A DNA stretch of 64,000 nt, taken from a virus. Below, piece after piece: positions 54,164 through 62,452 of the stretch. The first letter of the stretch is position 1. Every line of letters begins with the position of its first letter. The translations under genes were made by a program, and so were the position numbers. The DNA is taken from the IMG/VR virus record IMGVR_UViG_3300045996_001458, positions 1 through 64,000 of that record; one strand, given 5' to 3'. The notes beneath the pieces are model-generated. The model saw nothing but the letters and a program-made list of their open reading frames with translations. It made no database searches and was not told the origin of the DNA.

Positions 54164-54250
54164 ATGTCCTGGGTGAAGAGGATCGAGTCCGAGCCGGTCA
54201 AGCAGCCGGGGTCGCCGTGCCCCGACGATCCGCCGACGGACAAGTCGTGA
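54164..54250 (+). CDS. Microprotein (28 aa)
   Basis: MSWVKRIESEPVKQPGSPCP, ending DDPPTDKS; GAGGAGAG before ATG. Its stop overlaps the following GTG. Function unknown. Confidence 0.45.
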   Translation: MSWVKRIESEPVKQPGSPCPDDPPTDKS

Positions 54251-54369
54251 GCGCGTTAGCCGCGGCCCGGCGCTGGGCGGTCGCCGCCTGGCGCCGGGCG
54301 TCGGCGCCGGTGGACCAGACGGACGACGAGCTGCGGTGGGACGAGCAGCACTGGCAGGTCGCGCCGTGA
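54247..54369 (+). CDS. Small basic protein (40 aa)
   Basis: GTG start (VSALAAARRWAVAAWRRASA) in a GTGA overlap. Basic amphipathic helix and acidic end. Contains a rare TTA codon. Function unknown. Confidence 0.5.
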   Translation: MSALAAARRWAVAAWRRASAPVDQTDDELRWDEQHWQVAP

Positions 54370-54421
54370 CGTCTGGCTCCCCGCAGTCATGCGGCCTACC
54401 CTGCTGTCCGGAGGTGCCGCC

Positions 54422-54694
54422 GTGTACGTGATCGCCAACCGCAGGACCGGGCAGACGTTGACCTCGACCACCGACCCGTACCGGGCGCGGCTGCTGGCGT
54501 GCGGGTTCGAGCAGTACTCGGCGCGCGGTGCGGTCCGGCCGGACATCGGCGGGGTCAACCACTACTGCCACGTCGGGCGGCTGCGGATGGGTCAGCCCCA
54601 CCCGTACGAGGCAGGCGCGCGGAGGCTGTTGGACGCGGAGCGGGACGCGCTGGCCCGTGGCGTGGTCGAGCGCTTGGCCGGGCGGCTCCCGTAG
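54422..54694 (+). CDS. Hypothetical protein (90 aa)
   Basis: GTG start (VYVIANRRTGQTLTSTTDPY) after GGAGGTG. Beta-rich N-terminus and Arg-rich helices (EAGARRLLDAERDALARGVV). Function unknown. Ends the plus-strand operon. Confidence 0.6.
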   Translation: MYVIANRRTGQTLTSTTDPYRARLLACGFEQYSARGAVRPDIGGVNHYCHVGRLRMGQPHPYEAGARRLLDAERDALARGVVERLAGRLP

Positions 54695-54763
54695 CCGGAG
54701 GTCGGGTTCGACACCCCGATGTATTCATAGGTGATCGAAGCATCCCCCCCGGGCATGCCGGAC

Positions 54764-54789
54764 GCCCCGCACCTCCTCGGGCACGGGGC
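54764..54789. terminator. GC-rich hairpin at convergent junction
   Basis: GCCCCG/CGGGGC with a 14-nt loop between the convergent plus operon and the RapZ-C-like gene. Likely bidirectional terminator. Confidence 0.4.
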
Positions 54790-54805
54790 GGCGCAGGCGG
54801 CGGAG

Positions 54806-55207
54806 CTACGTCGGCCGCTTGGCGGTGAGGACGCGGGGCAGGTGGACGTGCAGGTGCCGCACGGTGACGTCCACCTCCGCGAAGGCGAGCAGCAGTGCGA
54901 GGTCGGACGCCAGGGCCACCGAGCGGTGCCGGCCGCCGGCGCAGCCGAACGCCGCGGTCACGGGCTTCAGTCGTGCCATGGAGCGGACGAGCCGCGCCGT
55001 GGTCGACGCCAGCTCCACGGCTCCGGGCGTGGCGAACACGAACCGGGACACGTCCTCGTCCAGGCCGGTCCGGTCGAGCATGTCGGCGCCCGGGACGTGG
55101 GCGGGGTCGGCCAGCAGGCGGCGCAGGTCGAGCGTGATGTCCACGGTGTCGAGTTCGGGCGTGGGCGGGTGCAGGTAGCCGAAGGACAGGACGGTGACGG
55201 GGTGCAT
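54806..55207 (-). CDS. RapZ C-terminal domain-like protein (133 aa)
   Basis: AAFGCAGGRHRSVALASDLA matches the nucleotide-binding segment of RapZ (IGCTGGxHRSV) and the rest (VLSFGYLHPPTPELDTVDIT, RLLADPAH) resembles its C-terminal domain, which binds sRNA in RapZ. The N-terminal ATPase is absent. In phage context a standalone RapZ-C could bind an RNA; inferred. Confidence 0.7.
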   Translation of the reverse strand: MHPVTVLSFGYLHPPTPELDTVDITLDLRRLLADPAHVPGADMLDRTGLDEDVSRFVFATPGAVELASTTARLVRSMARLKPVTAAFGCAGGRHRSVALASDLALLLAFAEVDVTVRHLHVHLPRVLTAKRPT

Positions 55208-55277
55208 GACGGGCCTCTCGCTGGAGTCTCGGTGGGGAACGGAAAGGGGGCGGCCCCCGGAGGGGCCGCCGGTCCCG

Positions 55278-55460
55278 TCACCGGTTGAGGTGGTTCTCCA
55301 GGGCCTCGGCCTGGGCCTGGGTGAGGTTGAAGTACTTGGTCTGGGCCGGGTTGTTGATGTCGGCGGTGGTGCCGTCGTGGGTGAGGGCCTTGAGGATGGT
55401 GCTGCGGCTGTCGGTGACGAAGAAGCCGTTCCCCAGCTTGATCATGTTGTAGCGCTCCAT
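55278..55460 (-). CDS. Small phage protein (60 aa)
   Basis: MERYNMIKLGNGFFVTDSRS... with TILKALTHDGTTADINNP; ends HLNR. GGAGGAC before ATG 55460. Divergent from gene 55644; palindromes between them. Function unknown. Confidence 0.6.
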   Translation of the reverse strand: MERYNMIKLGNGFFVTDSRSTILKALTHDGTTADINNPAQTKYFNLTQAQAEALENHLNR

Positions 55461-55504
55461 GGTGTCCTCCTCGGCGGTGGTGTTCCTTGCTGCTGTAACC
55501 ATCA

Positions 55505-55602
55505 TGTCCCACTGTGGGACGTTACGCAAGCACCTGTCAGGGGAACCACTCGAACGGAGCAACTCGGAGGCGGAAGCTTGCACTGTGCCCCACAGTGGGG
55601 CA
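55505..55602. promoter_or_regulatory. Two CCCAC-N-GTGGG operators between divergent genes
   Basis: GTCCCACTGTGGGAC at 55506-55520 and TGCCCCACAGTGGGGCA at 55586-55602 are perfect palindromes sharing core CCCAC(T/A)GTGGG. They flank the divergent promoter region of genes 55278 and 55644. Ligand possibly the HTH protein at 55877. Confidence 0.65.
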
Positions 55603-55643
55603 TTATGGCTACACACACAGGACACGCCGCCACGGAGGACGAC

Positions 55644-55880
55644 ATGACCACCAACGCCACCGCCGTCATCACCGCCGTCATCGCAGACGCGAACGGTAAC
55701 CCGTTCACCGAGGAACAGGTCATCGACCGCGAGCCGATCGAGCACGACATCGAGCGCGACTTGTCCACCGTGTCGTTGTCCGCCGCAGACCTGGGCTGCG
55801 AGCCGGGCACGCTCTACCGCGTGTCGCTGGTGGACGACGAGGACCGCGTCCTCGGCTCCCGTGAGGTCGTCGCGCTGTGA
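55644..55880 (+). CDS. Small beta-rich protein (78 aa)
   Basis: MTTNATAVITAVIADANGNP, acidic middle and strands (YRVSLVDDEDRVLGSREVV). GGAGGAC before ATG. ATGA-type coupling to the HTH gene. Function unknown. Confidence 0.6.
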   Translation: MTTNATAVITAVIADANGNPFTEEQVIDREPIEHDIERDLSTVSLSAADLGCEPGTLYRVSLVDDEDRVLGSREVVAL

Positions 55881-56224
55881 CCGAGGTGTGGACCACCGAC
55901 CAGGTAGCCCAGCACCTCGGTATCGAGCCCCGCTCGGTGCGCAAGACCATGTCCCGGTGGGGTATCGCCGTGAGCGGGAGGGAGCCCGGTCGGGCGGGCG
56001 CGAACCTGTACCCCGCCGACGAGGTCCGCGCGGGCAAGTCGGCGTCCCAGGGCAAGGGCAACCGGACCTTCCGCAAGCTCACTGCGGCCCAGCTCGACGA
56101 GATCCGTTCGGCGCACGGGCAGCGCACCTCAGCCGAGGTGGCGGCCGACTACGGCGTGTCCTCCGGGTACGTCCGCGCCTTGTGGGCGGAGCGGCATCGG
56201 CAGGCGTCCGCCCAGTCGGAGTAG
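55877..56224 (+). CDS. HTH DNA-binding protein (115 aa)
   Basis: GTG start (MTEVWTTDQVAQHLGIEPRS). N-terminal MerR/excisionase-like HTH plus second HTH-like EVAADYGVSSGYVRALW. Likely regulator that binds the CCCAC-N-GTGGG operators upstream; inferred. Confidence 0.7.
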   Translation: MTEVWTTDQVAQHLGIEPRSVRKTMSRWGIAVSGREPGRAGANLYPADEVRAGKSASQGKGNRTFRKLTAAQLDEIRSAHGQRTSAEVAADYGVSSGYVRALWAERHRQASAQSE

Positions 56225-56292
56225 CCCGGCCAACCGCTTCGATCCCATATGGATACATCTCGGTGTCGAACCAGCACTCGCGCACGACGAAA

Positions 56293-56324
56293 CGGCCCCA
56301 CCCTCCCGTAGGAGAGTGGGGCCG
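56293..56324. terminator. Bidirectional terminator
   Basis: CGGCCCCAC/GTGGGGCCG, 9-bp stem with 14-nt loop; on minus it is followed by TTTCG. Lies between convergent genes 55877 and 56346. Confidence 0.7.
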
Positions 56325-56345
56325 GTTGCTGTCCGCGCGACGATG

Positions 56346-57344
56346 TCAATCGGTATCGATGACCAGGGGTAGTCGGGTCTGGGTCGAGAAGGCGCGGTCG
56401 AACATGTCCTCGAAGTCCTTCTTGTCCCTGGCGATGCGCATCAGGGTGGTCACCGTCGAGATCTGCTTGTCCAGGTGCGGGTTCCCGGTGTCCGCGGTGA
56501 GGAACTGGTGGTGCTTGTACGCCCGGCGGCCGCTGGCGTTCTTCGGGTTCAACGCCCGCAACTCCTCCAGCACCCCCGGGGGCAGTTGCTCGTAGACGTA
56601 CTTGTTGACGAGCCTGCCGACGTAGGGCGTCCGCTTCGACGTGCCCGGCTTGTACTCCCATCCCTGGAGTCGGTAGATCTCCTGGAAGAACTCGTTGGGG
56701 AAGCGCTTCACCCAGGGCATCAGCTCACGCTGCACGTACGCCTCCAGGATGCGCTGGAGTTCGTCGCGTGCACGCACCTCCTGGTAGCCGGTGGCCTCGT
56801 CGACCAGCGCCAGGATGCCGATCCTGGCGAGCGCGCGGATCAGGATCTCCGCCATGCGGGCGACCGGCTGCTGGTTCGGGGTGAGGCGGCCGTTCTCGCG
56901 GGCTTCCAGGTAGACCTCGCACACCATGGGCAGCATCTCCGCCCGGTATCCCCACGAGCGCATGGGGTGGCCGGCCTCCTTGTAGGCGATCGGCGCGGCG
57001 AGCTCGTTCAACTCGGGCGAGATGTAGGGCTGGAGGTTCTGCGCGGACAGGAACGGCGCGCGGGCCTCGCTGCCGTGCCGGGTACTGCGGGACTTGTCGG
57101 GGTTGCGGCCGAGGACGGTCAGGACGGTGGACTGGCTCAGGACCCGCGTGCCGTCGGTGAGCACCGCGCACGAGATCAACCGGTCGCCGATGACGAGTTC
57201 GCCGACGTGGGTGGCGGTCTGGATCGTCGACCCCCAGCGGGCCTCCGCGGCTTGGCGGGCGATCTCCGCGCGGCGATGTCCGGTCAGGTTGGCCGCCCTC
57301 GCCTTGCCGCCCTCGCTCGCCTTGCTGCTGATGTCGTCGGTCAC
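56346..57344 (-). CDS. P63C-domain phage/plasmid protein (332 aa)
   Basis: GTG start (VTDDISSKASEGGKARAANL) after GGAGG. FNEFFQEIYRLQGWEYKPG-like FPNEFFQEIYRLQGWEYK and TPYVGRLVNKYVYEQLPP match the P63C family, of unknown role in phages and mobile elements. Precedes (downstream of) the antirepressor gene. Confidence 0.75.
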   Translation of the reverse strand: MTDDISSKASEGGKARAANLTGHRRAEIARQAAEARWGSTIQTATHVGELVIGDRLISCAVLTDGTRVLSQSTVLTVLGRNPDKSRSTRHGSEARAPFLSAQNLQPYISPELNELAAPIAYKEAGHPMRSWGYRAEMLPMVCEVYLEARENGRLTPNQQPVARMAEILIRALARIGILALVDEATGYQEVRARDELQRILEAYVQRELMPWVKRFPNEFFQEIYRLQGWEYKPGTSKRTPYVGRLVNKYVYEQLPPGVLEELRALNPKNASGRRAYKHHQFLTADTGNPHLDKQISTVTTLMRIARDKKDFEDMFDRAFSTQTRLPLVIDTD

Positions 57345-57513
57345 AGCACCTCCACTCGTTGCTTGCCCAGCAAGCATGCCACACCGGGCTAGTTTCACCA
57401 ACTCTCCGGCCAGTAAGGAACCGCCAGCTAGAGGGGCTGAAAGTGCCTGCTGGGGGTCGACCTGGTCGGCTGTTCTTGCTCGGCAAGCAGGTCATGCAGG
57501 ATCAACGACGAAA

Positions 57514-57555
57514 CGCCCCCATCCTGCCGACCCGGGGGCCAACAGGATGGGGGCG
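57514..57555 (-). terminator. Terminator downstream of antirepressor
   Basis: CGCCCCCATCCTG and CAGGATGGGGGCG form a 13-bp stem with a 16-nt loop; on minus it is followed by TTTCG. Ends the 57611 transcript. The remaining 57345-57610 holds no gene. Confidence 0.75.
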
Positions 57556-57610
57556 CTCGCCTGCCCGCGCGAGGGGTTCGCGGGGCTACCTGCCGGGAAG
57601 GTGGCAGGTG

Positions 57611-58297
57611 TCAGAAGTCGGCACGCGGGACACCGTCCAACTGGAGGCGCAGTTGGTGCCACTGCAACCGCTCCAGCATCCGACCGCGGGTCTCGGTGAT
57701 CCTCGCGGCGATCTTCGGCACGTGGAAGTCGAGGACGTTCACGCTGCCCGTGTCGGTCAGCCAGAACCAGTCCTGGTACTTCGAGCGGGGGTTGCCGTTC
57801 TGGCGGAGGACGCCACCGGCGCGGAGGGCTCCGGTGATCTGGGTGACGGACAGCTTCAGGCCGTAGCGCTGGTAGAGCAACTGGGACAGCTGCTCCCAGG
57901 TCAGGGACTGCGGGTCGTCGATCACGCTGTAGTGGCCGCGCTTGCGGATCGCCGGCAGCACCTCGCCGAACACCCAGGTCTGGAACCGTTCGACCCGGTT
58001 CCGGATCACGGCATCCTGGATACGCGCGGAGACGCGCTGACCGATGGCGCGGTAGAACCCCTCCTCGGTCAGGTACCACACGCCGAGATCCTGTGGGCGC
58101 GTCAATGCGCCCACGGTGCGACCTGCGGAAACAGTGTCCTTGAACTTGCAGTGCTCGGGCAGGGTCCGGGCCAGGTCTGCGCCCTTCCTGTACCCGAGAG
58201 CCTCCGCGACAAGCATCCCGTGGACACGGAAGGCGTCATCGGTGAACTCGACCGCGATCTCGAACTCTCCGTTGTTGAACAGCTGGACAGCTGACAT
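57611..58297 (-). CDS. Phage antirepressor (Bro-N type, 228 aa)
   Basis: MSAVQLFNNGEFEIAVEFTD and HGMLVAEALGYRKGADLART match the Bro-N domain (DxxGxPWF-type variant); C-terminal DNA-binding part (SLTWEQLSQLLYQRYGLKLS) is an HTH-like. It is the second antirepressor in the same genome, next to the lysis cassette. Confidence 0.75.
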   Translation of the reverse strand: MSAVQLFNNGEFEIAVEFTDDAFRVHGMLVAEALGYRKGADLARTLPEHCKFKDTVSAGRTVGALTRPQDLGVWYLTEEGFYRAIGQRVSARIQDAVIRNRVERFQTWVFGEVLPAIRKRGHYSVIDDPQSLTWEQLSQLLYQRYGLKLSVTQITGALRAGGVLRQNGNPRSKYQDWFWLTDTGSVNVLDFHVPKIAARITETRGRMLERLQWHQLRLQLDGVPRADF

Positions 58298-58339
58298 GGA
58301 GGGGCGAACCCTCTCTCCGGGACCGGCAGGACTGGTTGT

Positions 58340-58382
58340 CGCGCCCGGCCGGCCACCAGTCCCATAGGACCGGCCGGGCGCG
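58340..58382. terminator. 13-bp GC-rich hairpin
   Basis: CGCGCCCGGCCGG and CCGGCCGGGCGCG are perfect arms around a 17-nt loop. Lies just left of the terminator below. Confidence 0.65.
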
Positions 58383-58383
58383 C

Positions 58384-58409
58384 AAAAAACCCAGGACCGT
58401 CGCCCTGGG
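58384..58409 (-). terminator. Rho-independent terminator of lysis operon
   Basis: On minus CCCAGG/CCTGGG stem with an 8-nt loop is followed by TTTTTT. Downstream of the holin-like gene. Confidence 0.8.
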
Positions 58410-58459
58410 CTCGTCTTGGTGTAGCGCGAGGAGTCGCGGCTACATGTCGCGGTTGGTTC

Positions 58460-58831
58460 TCACTCGACGTCGGACCACGGACCTGCGGTGATCGCCGGCG
58501 GGACCGGGGCCACGACGTTCGGGCGGACCAGCACGCCGGTCAGCAGCAGCTCGACCACGACCATGGCGGTGGACTGCATGTCGGGGGACAGACTCAGGCC
58601 GAACGCCAGGCCGACGGCGATCGCGGCCTTGAAGAAGCCGACGAGCGCGGCCACCAGGCCCTCGCCCTTCAGGGTCCAGGCGGTGACGACACCGAGCAGC
58701 GCGGCGACACCGGCGTTCAGCAGACCCTGCTGGTCGGTGGTCAGCGGGAAGACGGCGGCGGAGACGAGGGCGATCAAGCCGGACGCCAGCGCCAGCCAGT
58801 AGGCCGGCTCGCGGCCGAAGATCCGGTTCAT
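58460..58831 (-). CDS. Holin-like membrane protein (123 aa)
   Basis: Three predicted membrane helices (WLALASGLIALVSAAVFPL; LLNAGVAALLGVVTAW; AALVGFFKAAIAVGLAFGL) and a Pro-rich tail. Located next to the amidase endolysin, as holins are. ATG 58831 after AAAGG. Role inferred from position. Confidence 0.75.
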   Translation of the reverse strand: MNRIFGREPAYWLALASGLIALVSAAVFPLTTDQQGLLNAGVAALLGVVTAWTLKGEGLVAALVGFFKAAIAVGLAFGLSLSPDMQSTAMVVVELLLTGVLVRPNVVAPVPPAITAGPWSDVE

Positions 58832-58841
58832 GGGGTGCCTT

Positions 58842-59825
58842 TCAGGTGGTCGGGCTGGTGTTGGCGAGCCGGCGGGTCAGCTCGTCCACGATCTGGTCGG
58901 CCTGGTCGGTGTTGTCCTCGCCGAGCACGGCGCGCACGGCGTCCTTGATGTGCGGCAGCTGCGCGGCCGCCACCTGCTCCGGGGTCGGCGTGTGCCGCTC
59001 CACGGCCGCATCCACCACGCGCTCCAGTTCGGCGGGCGTGATGTCGGGGTCGGCCGCGACCGCCGCGAGCGTGGCCCTGATCGCGGCCAGCTGCTCGTAG
59101 ATGGTCGGCCCGAGCAGGTGGGTCGCCCCAGCGCCGCCGGGGCGCAGGTCGAACGCGATGGCACGCTGCGCCATCGCCAGGAACGCCGGGTAGTCGCGGT
59201 TGGCGTCGAGCGGCATGTCGTCCTCCTCGGTTCCGTTGAGTAGCGCCATGAACCGGGCGCGGGGGAAGGTGTCGAAGGTCCGGCCGCCCTCGGTGACGTA
59301 GCCGGGGTCACGCCGGTCGTCCCACTGGATCTCGGCGTGGGTGATGAACCCGACGGGGCCACCGCCGGTCGCGCGGGCGTGGTCCAACTCCGCCTTCGTC
59401 GCCCAGCGCAGCGGGATGCCGTTGTCGAGCGCGATCTTCCGCAGGCCGCTTCTGCCGTCCGGCCCGAGCGCGGACATGCGCAGCGTCTTGTCAATCCAGT
59501 TCTCGGGGACGTTGCGCCAGTCCGTGGTGCGCTTGCTGATCTCGTGGCCGTAGGTGCACGAGTTGTAGTTCGACGCGTGCCACGCCGTGTAGCCGGAGGG
59601 CAGCAGGAAGATCCACGAGTCGGCGTCGGACCCGCTGTGCCAACTGACGTCGCGGTCGGTGGTGGCGGCGTAGTGCGAGACGTTCTCGGCGGACAGGTCG
59701 TTCAGCGTGTCGAGGTCGTCGGCGCCCGCAGTGATGTGGACAACGATCGCCAGCAGGCGGTTGTTACGGGTCGTGTAGTAGTTGGGGCCGTACGGGTTGG
59801 GCCGGTCCAGGAGGTAGAAGCCCAC
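58842..59825 (-). CDS. N-acetylmuramoyl-L-alanine amidase endolysin (327 aa)
   Basis: N-terminal PGRP/amidase_2-type domain: VVHITAG, WHASNYNSCTYGHEI and THAEIQWDDRRDPGYV supply likely zinc ligands His and the substrate groove; C-terminal half is linker plus helical region (ELERVVDAAVERHTP). Cleaves peptidoglycan for release. Cassette order endolysin-holin is typical. Confidence 0.9.
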   Translation of the reverse strand: MGFYLLDRPNPYGPNYYTTRNNRLLAIVVHITAGADDLDTLNDLSAENVSHYAATTDRDVSWHSGSDADSWIFLLPSGYTAWHASNYNSCTYGHEISKRTTDWRNVPENWIDKTLRMSALGPDGRSGLRKIALDNGIPLRWATKAELDHARATGGGPVGFITHAEIQWDDRRDPGYVTEGGRTFDTFPRARFMALLNGTEEDDMPLDANRDYPAFLAMAQRAIAFDLRPGGAGATHLLGPTIYEQLAAIRATLAAVAADPDITPAELERVVDAAVERHTPTPEQVAAAQLPHIKDAVRAVLGEDNTDQADQIVDELTRRLANTSPTT

Positions 59826-59834
59826 GGGGTCACC

Positions 59835-60200
59835 TCACGCTGCTGTTGGGTCGGGGTAGAGCGGGGGCGGGTCGGAGACGTGGCCGCCGAGTTCGCGGAC
59901 CTGTTCGGCGATGTTGCGGTCCCACCGCTCGTGGAAGCGGAGCCGGGTCGCCTGCGCCGCGTCACGTGCCTCCTGTGCCCGCTGCGCGGTCTCCAGCTCC
60001 GTGATCCGGCCGCGCAGCGCGGACATGTCCTCCCGGACGCCCTTCACCCAGTCGGCGCTCGCGTCCTGGATGACCTGGGCGGCCTCGGCGTTCTTGAGCC
60101 GGTTCTCGGGTCGCGCCTTGACCAGCAGAACCAGCGCGGTGATGAGAGCGGCCAGTCCCGTCCCACCACCGAGCCATGCGGCTACGGAGGTAGGGCTCAT
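59835..60200 (-). CDS. Membrane-anchored coiled-coil protein (121 aa)
   Basis: MSPTSVAAWLGGGTGLAALI to ALVLLVKARP is one N-terminal transmembrane helix, followed by a coiled coil (LRGRITELETAQRAQEARDA). ATG overlaps the stop of 60197 by 4 nt. Possibly a second holin or a spanin-like accessory protein. Confidence 0.7.
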   Translation of the reverse strand: MSPTSVAAWLGGGTGLAALITALVLLVKARPENRLKNAEAAQVIQDASADWVKGVREDMSALRGRITELETAQRAQEARDAAQATRLRFHERWDRNIAEQVRELGGHVSDPPPLYPDPTAA

Positions 60201-60643
60201 GATCTGCCCGCCTTGTCGATCTCCTTCAGGTCGACGGTGATCTCCCAGACCCGCCAGACGGCCGCCGTCCACACGCCGCCGACGACGAGCACGAACGACA
60301 ACGCCCGCGGCCCGGCGGCGGCCAACGTCCACAGGGAGTAGGCGAAGCACAGTCCGCCCAGCAGGGTCAGCCCGGCGCGCTCGATCTCCAGGCCGCGCAG
60401 GTTCTGCCGGAACCGCACCATGGCCACGCCGAACAAGGCCAGCGCGCACCCGGCGGTGAGACACCCGAAGAACAGGTAGATCCCCCACGCCGGGATGATG
60501 CGCGCGCTGCTGCCCGACACCTTGGCCAATGCGAGGAGCGACACCGCGCCCCAGGTCATGAGCAGGGCGGTGAGGCACACCTCGAACGGCTGGTCTCCCG
60601 TCCTCACCGGAACGGGCACTTGTCCTTCTCGGATCACTATCAC
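60197..60643 (-). CDS. Polytopic membrane protein (148 aa)
   Basis: Four hydrophobic segments (CLTALLMTWGAVSLLALA, GIYLFFGCLTAGCALALFG, LTLLGGLCFAYSLWTLA, LSFVLVVGGVWTAAVW). Lies in the lysis/tail junction; possible holin. ATGA overlap with gene 59835. Confidence 0.65.
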   Translation of the reverse strand: MIVIREGQVPVPVRTGDQPFEVCLTALLMTWGAVSLLALAKVSGSSARIIPAWGIYLFFGCLTAGCALALFGVAMVRFRQNLRGLEIERAGLTLLGGLCFAYSLWTLAAAGPRALSFVLVVGGVWTAAVWRVWEITVDLKEIDKAGRS

Positions 60644-60644
60644 T

Positions 60645-60703
60645 GTCTCCGTACCCCCCGACAGGGCCGATGGAAAGACGAAAGGGTTGTGGCGTACGGA
60701 GAC
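60645..60703. other. Intergenic inverted repeat GTCTCCGTAC
   Basis: Exact 10-bp arms GTCTCCGTAC (60645-60654) and GTACGGAGAC (60694-60703) around 39 nt, between the SGNH gene stop and gene 60197. Probably a structured leader. Confidence 0.5.
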
Positions 60704-60709
60704 GCCGGG

Positions 60710-62440
60710 TCAGAGCGAGGTACGGCCGGAGCCGTCCAGGTGGTAGCGACGGGCGAGAGTCGCGACGGCCGACGACATCTCCGCCTGGGTGAGCGCCCGG
60801 TCGTAGACGACGACCTCCAGGTACTGGGCGTCGGCGTAAGCCCCGGTGCCGCCGGAATTCGCGCCGAGCGTGAAACCCGCCAGGCCGTAGGCACTTCCGT
60901 TGACGAGCGGCACGGACGCCGGGTCGAGACCGTGGGTGTAGACCATGGTGCCGGGTCCGTCGTAGACGACTCCGTACACCTGCCACGCCTGGTTCCCGGC
61001 GTACGTCCACTGGGAGGCCGGGGCGGACAGGCCTCCCGCGCTGGGCGCGACGACGTTGTCCACCGGCAGTTGCAGGGACGCGTACACCCCGGCGCGACCT
61101 GACCACAGATGGCCGGTGCTCGTGGTAGTGGCGGTGCCGCACCGCGCTACGGCGAGCACCGTGAGCGGACCCGTGTAGGTCGTCGACCACGCCGAGGTCT
61201 GAAGTGGCCTCCCGCCCGTGACGTCCACCGCCTGGTGGGTGGTGTGGGCGTTGTGCCGCAGCACCGGGGCTGTGCCGGTGGGCAGCAGGGGTGACGTCTC
61301 CGTGCCGGTGTACGGCGCCCACGACGTGACCGCCGAACCGTCCGTTCCGGTGAGGTCGCTCGCCCGCCATGCGGCCAACACACCCGGCAGTGGGACCGGG
61401 TCGGCTTCGGGCAGCGGAGCGGAGGTGACCGGTGGGGCTTGCGGGGCGAGGATCGCGTCACCGATCAGGTCGGCCAGCAACGCGGACCCCCGGTCGGTGA
61501 GGTGGACGCCGTCCGGGCCGATGAGCCGGTCCACGTCGGACGCCCGGTCGATCGGGAACGCCCCGGACGCGTCGAGGAACTGCGTGTCGGGGAGTTCGTC
61601 GGCGAGTTCCGCCAGCGCGGCGCCGAACTCCGCCCACGTGGACTGCGGTGTGGTGACGTCGAACCGCCGGTGCTGGTGGACGAGCAGGATGCTCGGCGGC
61701 TCCGGGCACGCGGCACGCACCATCTTCAGCGCCTTGCGGGTAGAGGCCTTGAACGAGACCGCCGACGAGGTGCCGTTGTAGTCGGCCCAGTCGTTGGAGC
61801 CGACCATCCAGATCAGCAGCGACGGAGACAGTGAAGCTACGGCCCGGTTGTGGGTGCGGCTCGGCTGGACGGCCTGGGCGTACAACTGCGCCGCGGTGCC
61901 GCCGTGGCCGGCGTTGACGATCCGCACTCCCCCGACCTCGGCCTGCACCCCGCCGATGGTCGTCGTGGCGTGCGCGGTGATGGTCACCGTGTGCTGCCCG
62001 TACCCCAGGTTGGGTGAGGTCCACACCCCGTCGTAGCGTTCGGACGATCCCGTCGTGCTCGGGGCCACCGGGTGGTGGACACCGTCGATCGTCACCGTGA
62101 ACGTCCCGGCCGCCATCGGACCCTGCTTGTGCTGCACGCTGACCCGCTCGCACGTCATGGTGCGGGACATGGAGGCGTTCGCTTCGAGGCGGCGGGTGAA
62201 ACGGGACAGGCCCGCGTTGACCACCGCCGTGGTGCCGGTGGTTGCCCATCCGGGGTGGTCGGCGAGATAGCTCGCGCCACCACCGAAACGGGCGGCCAGC
62301 ATGGACGCCACGGTGGTCTCCACGGCCGTCGTGTGGCCCGCGCTGTAGTGCCCGTGGATGTTGCTGGAGCCGATCATCACTGCGGTGACCGGCTGGTGCG
62401 CCCGCCACGAGTAGGCGGTACGCCACGACCACAAGCCCAT
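60710..62440 (-). CDS. SGNH/GDSL hydrolase tail protein (576 aa)
   Basis: MIGSSNIHGHYS carries the nucleophile Ser block; SLLIWMVGSNDWADYN gives the Asn block and GPDGVHLTDRG the Asp-x-x-His block, the SGNH triad order. The C-terminal third is a LamG/concanavalin-like domain (TYTGPLTVLAVARCG... VVYDRALTQAEM). It likely deacylates host surface glycan or mycolyl esters during adsorption. Tail module gene. Confidence 0.85.
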   Translation of the reverse strand: MGLWSWRTAYSWRAHQPVTAVMIGSSNIHGHYSAGHTTAVETTVASMLAARFGGGASYLADHPGWATTGTTAVVNAGLSRFTRRLEANASMSRTMTCERVSVQHKQGPMAAGTFTVTIDGVHHPVAPSTTGSSERYDGVWTSPNLGYGQHTVTITAHATTTIGGVQAEVGGVRIVNAGHGGTAAQLYAQAVQPSRTHNRAVASLSPSLLIWMVGSNDWADYNGTSSAVSFKASTRKALKMVRAACPEPPSILLVHQHRRFDVTTPQSTWAEFGAALAELADELPDTQFLDASGAFPIDRASDVDRLIGPDGVHLTDRGSALLADLIGDAILAPQAPPVTSAPLPEADPVPLPGVLAAWRASDLTGTDGSAVTSWAPYTGTETSPLLPTGTAPVLRHNAHTTHQAVDVTGGRPLQTSAWSTTYTGPLTVLAVARCGTATTTSTGHLWSGRAGVYASLQLPVDNVVAPSAGGLSAPASQWTYAGNQAWQVYGVVYDGPGTMVYTHGLDPASVPLVNGSAYGLAGFTLGANSGGTGAYADAQYLEVVVYDRALTQAEMSSAVATLARRYHLDGSGRTSL

Positions 62441-62452
62441 CGGTGTCCTTCG

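Noticed and set aside
58340-58382. Insertion sequence inverted repeat
   Set aside because: A perfect 13-bp hairpin adjacent to a T-run terminator, with no transposase or target duplication.
59835-61370. 511-aa minus-strand ORF
   Set aside because: Only its last 121 residues from ATG 60200 form a sensible protein; the rest is another frame of the SGNH and membrane protein genes.
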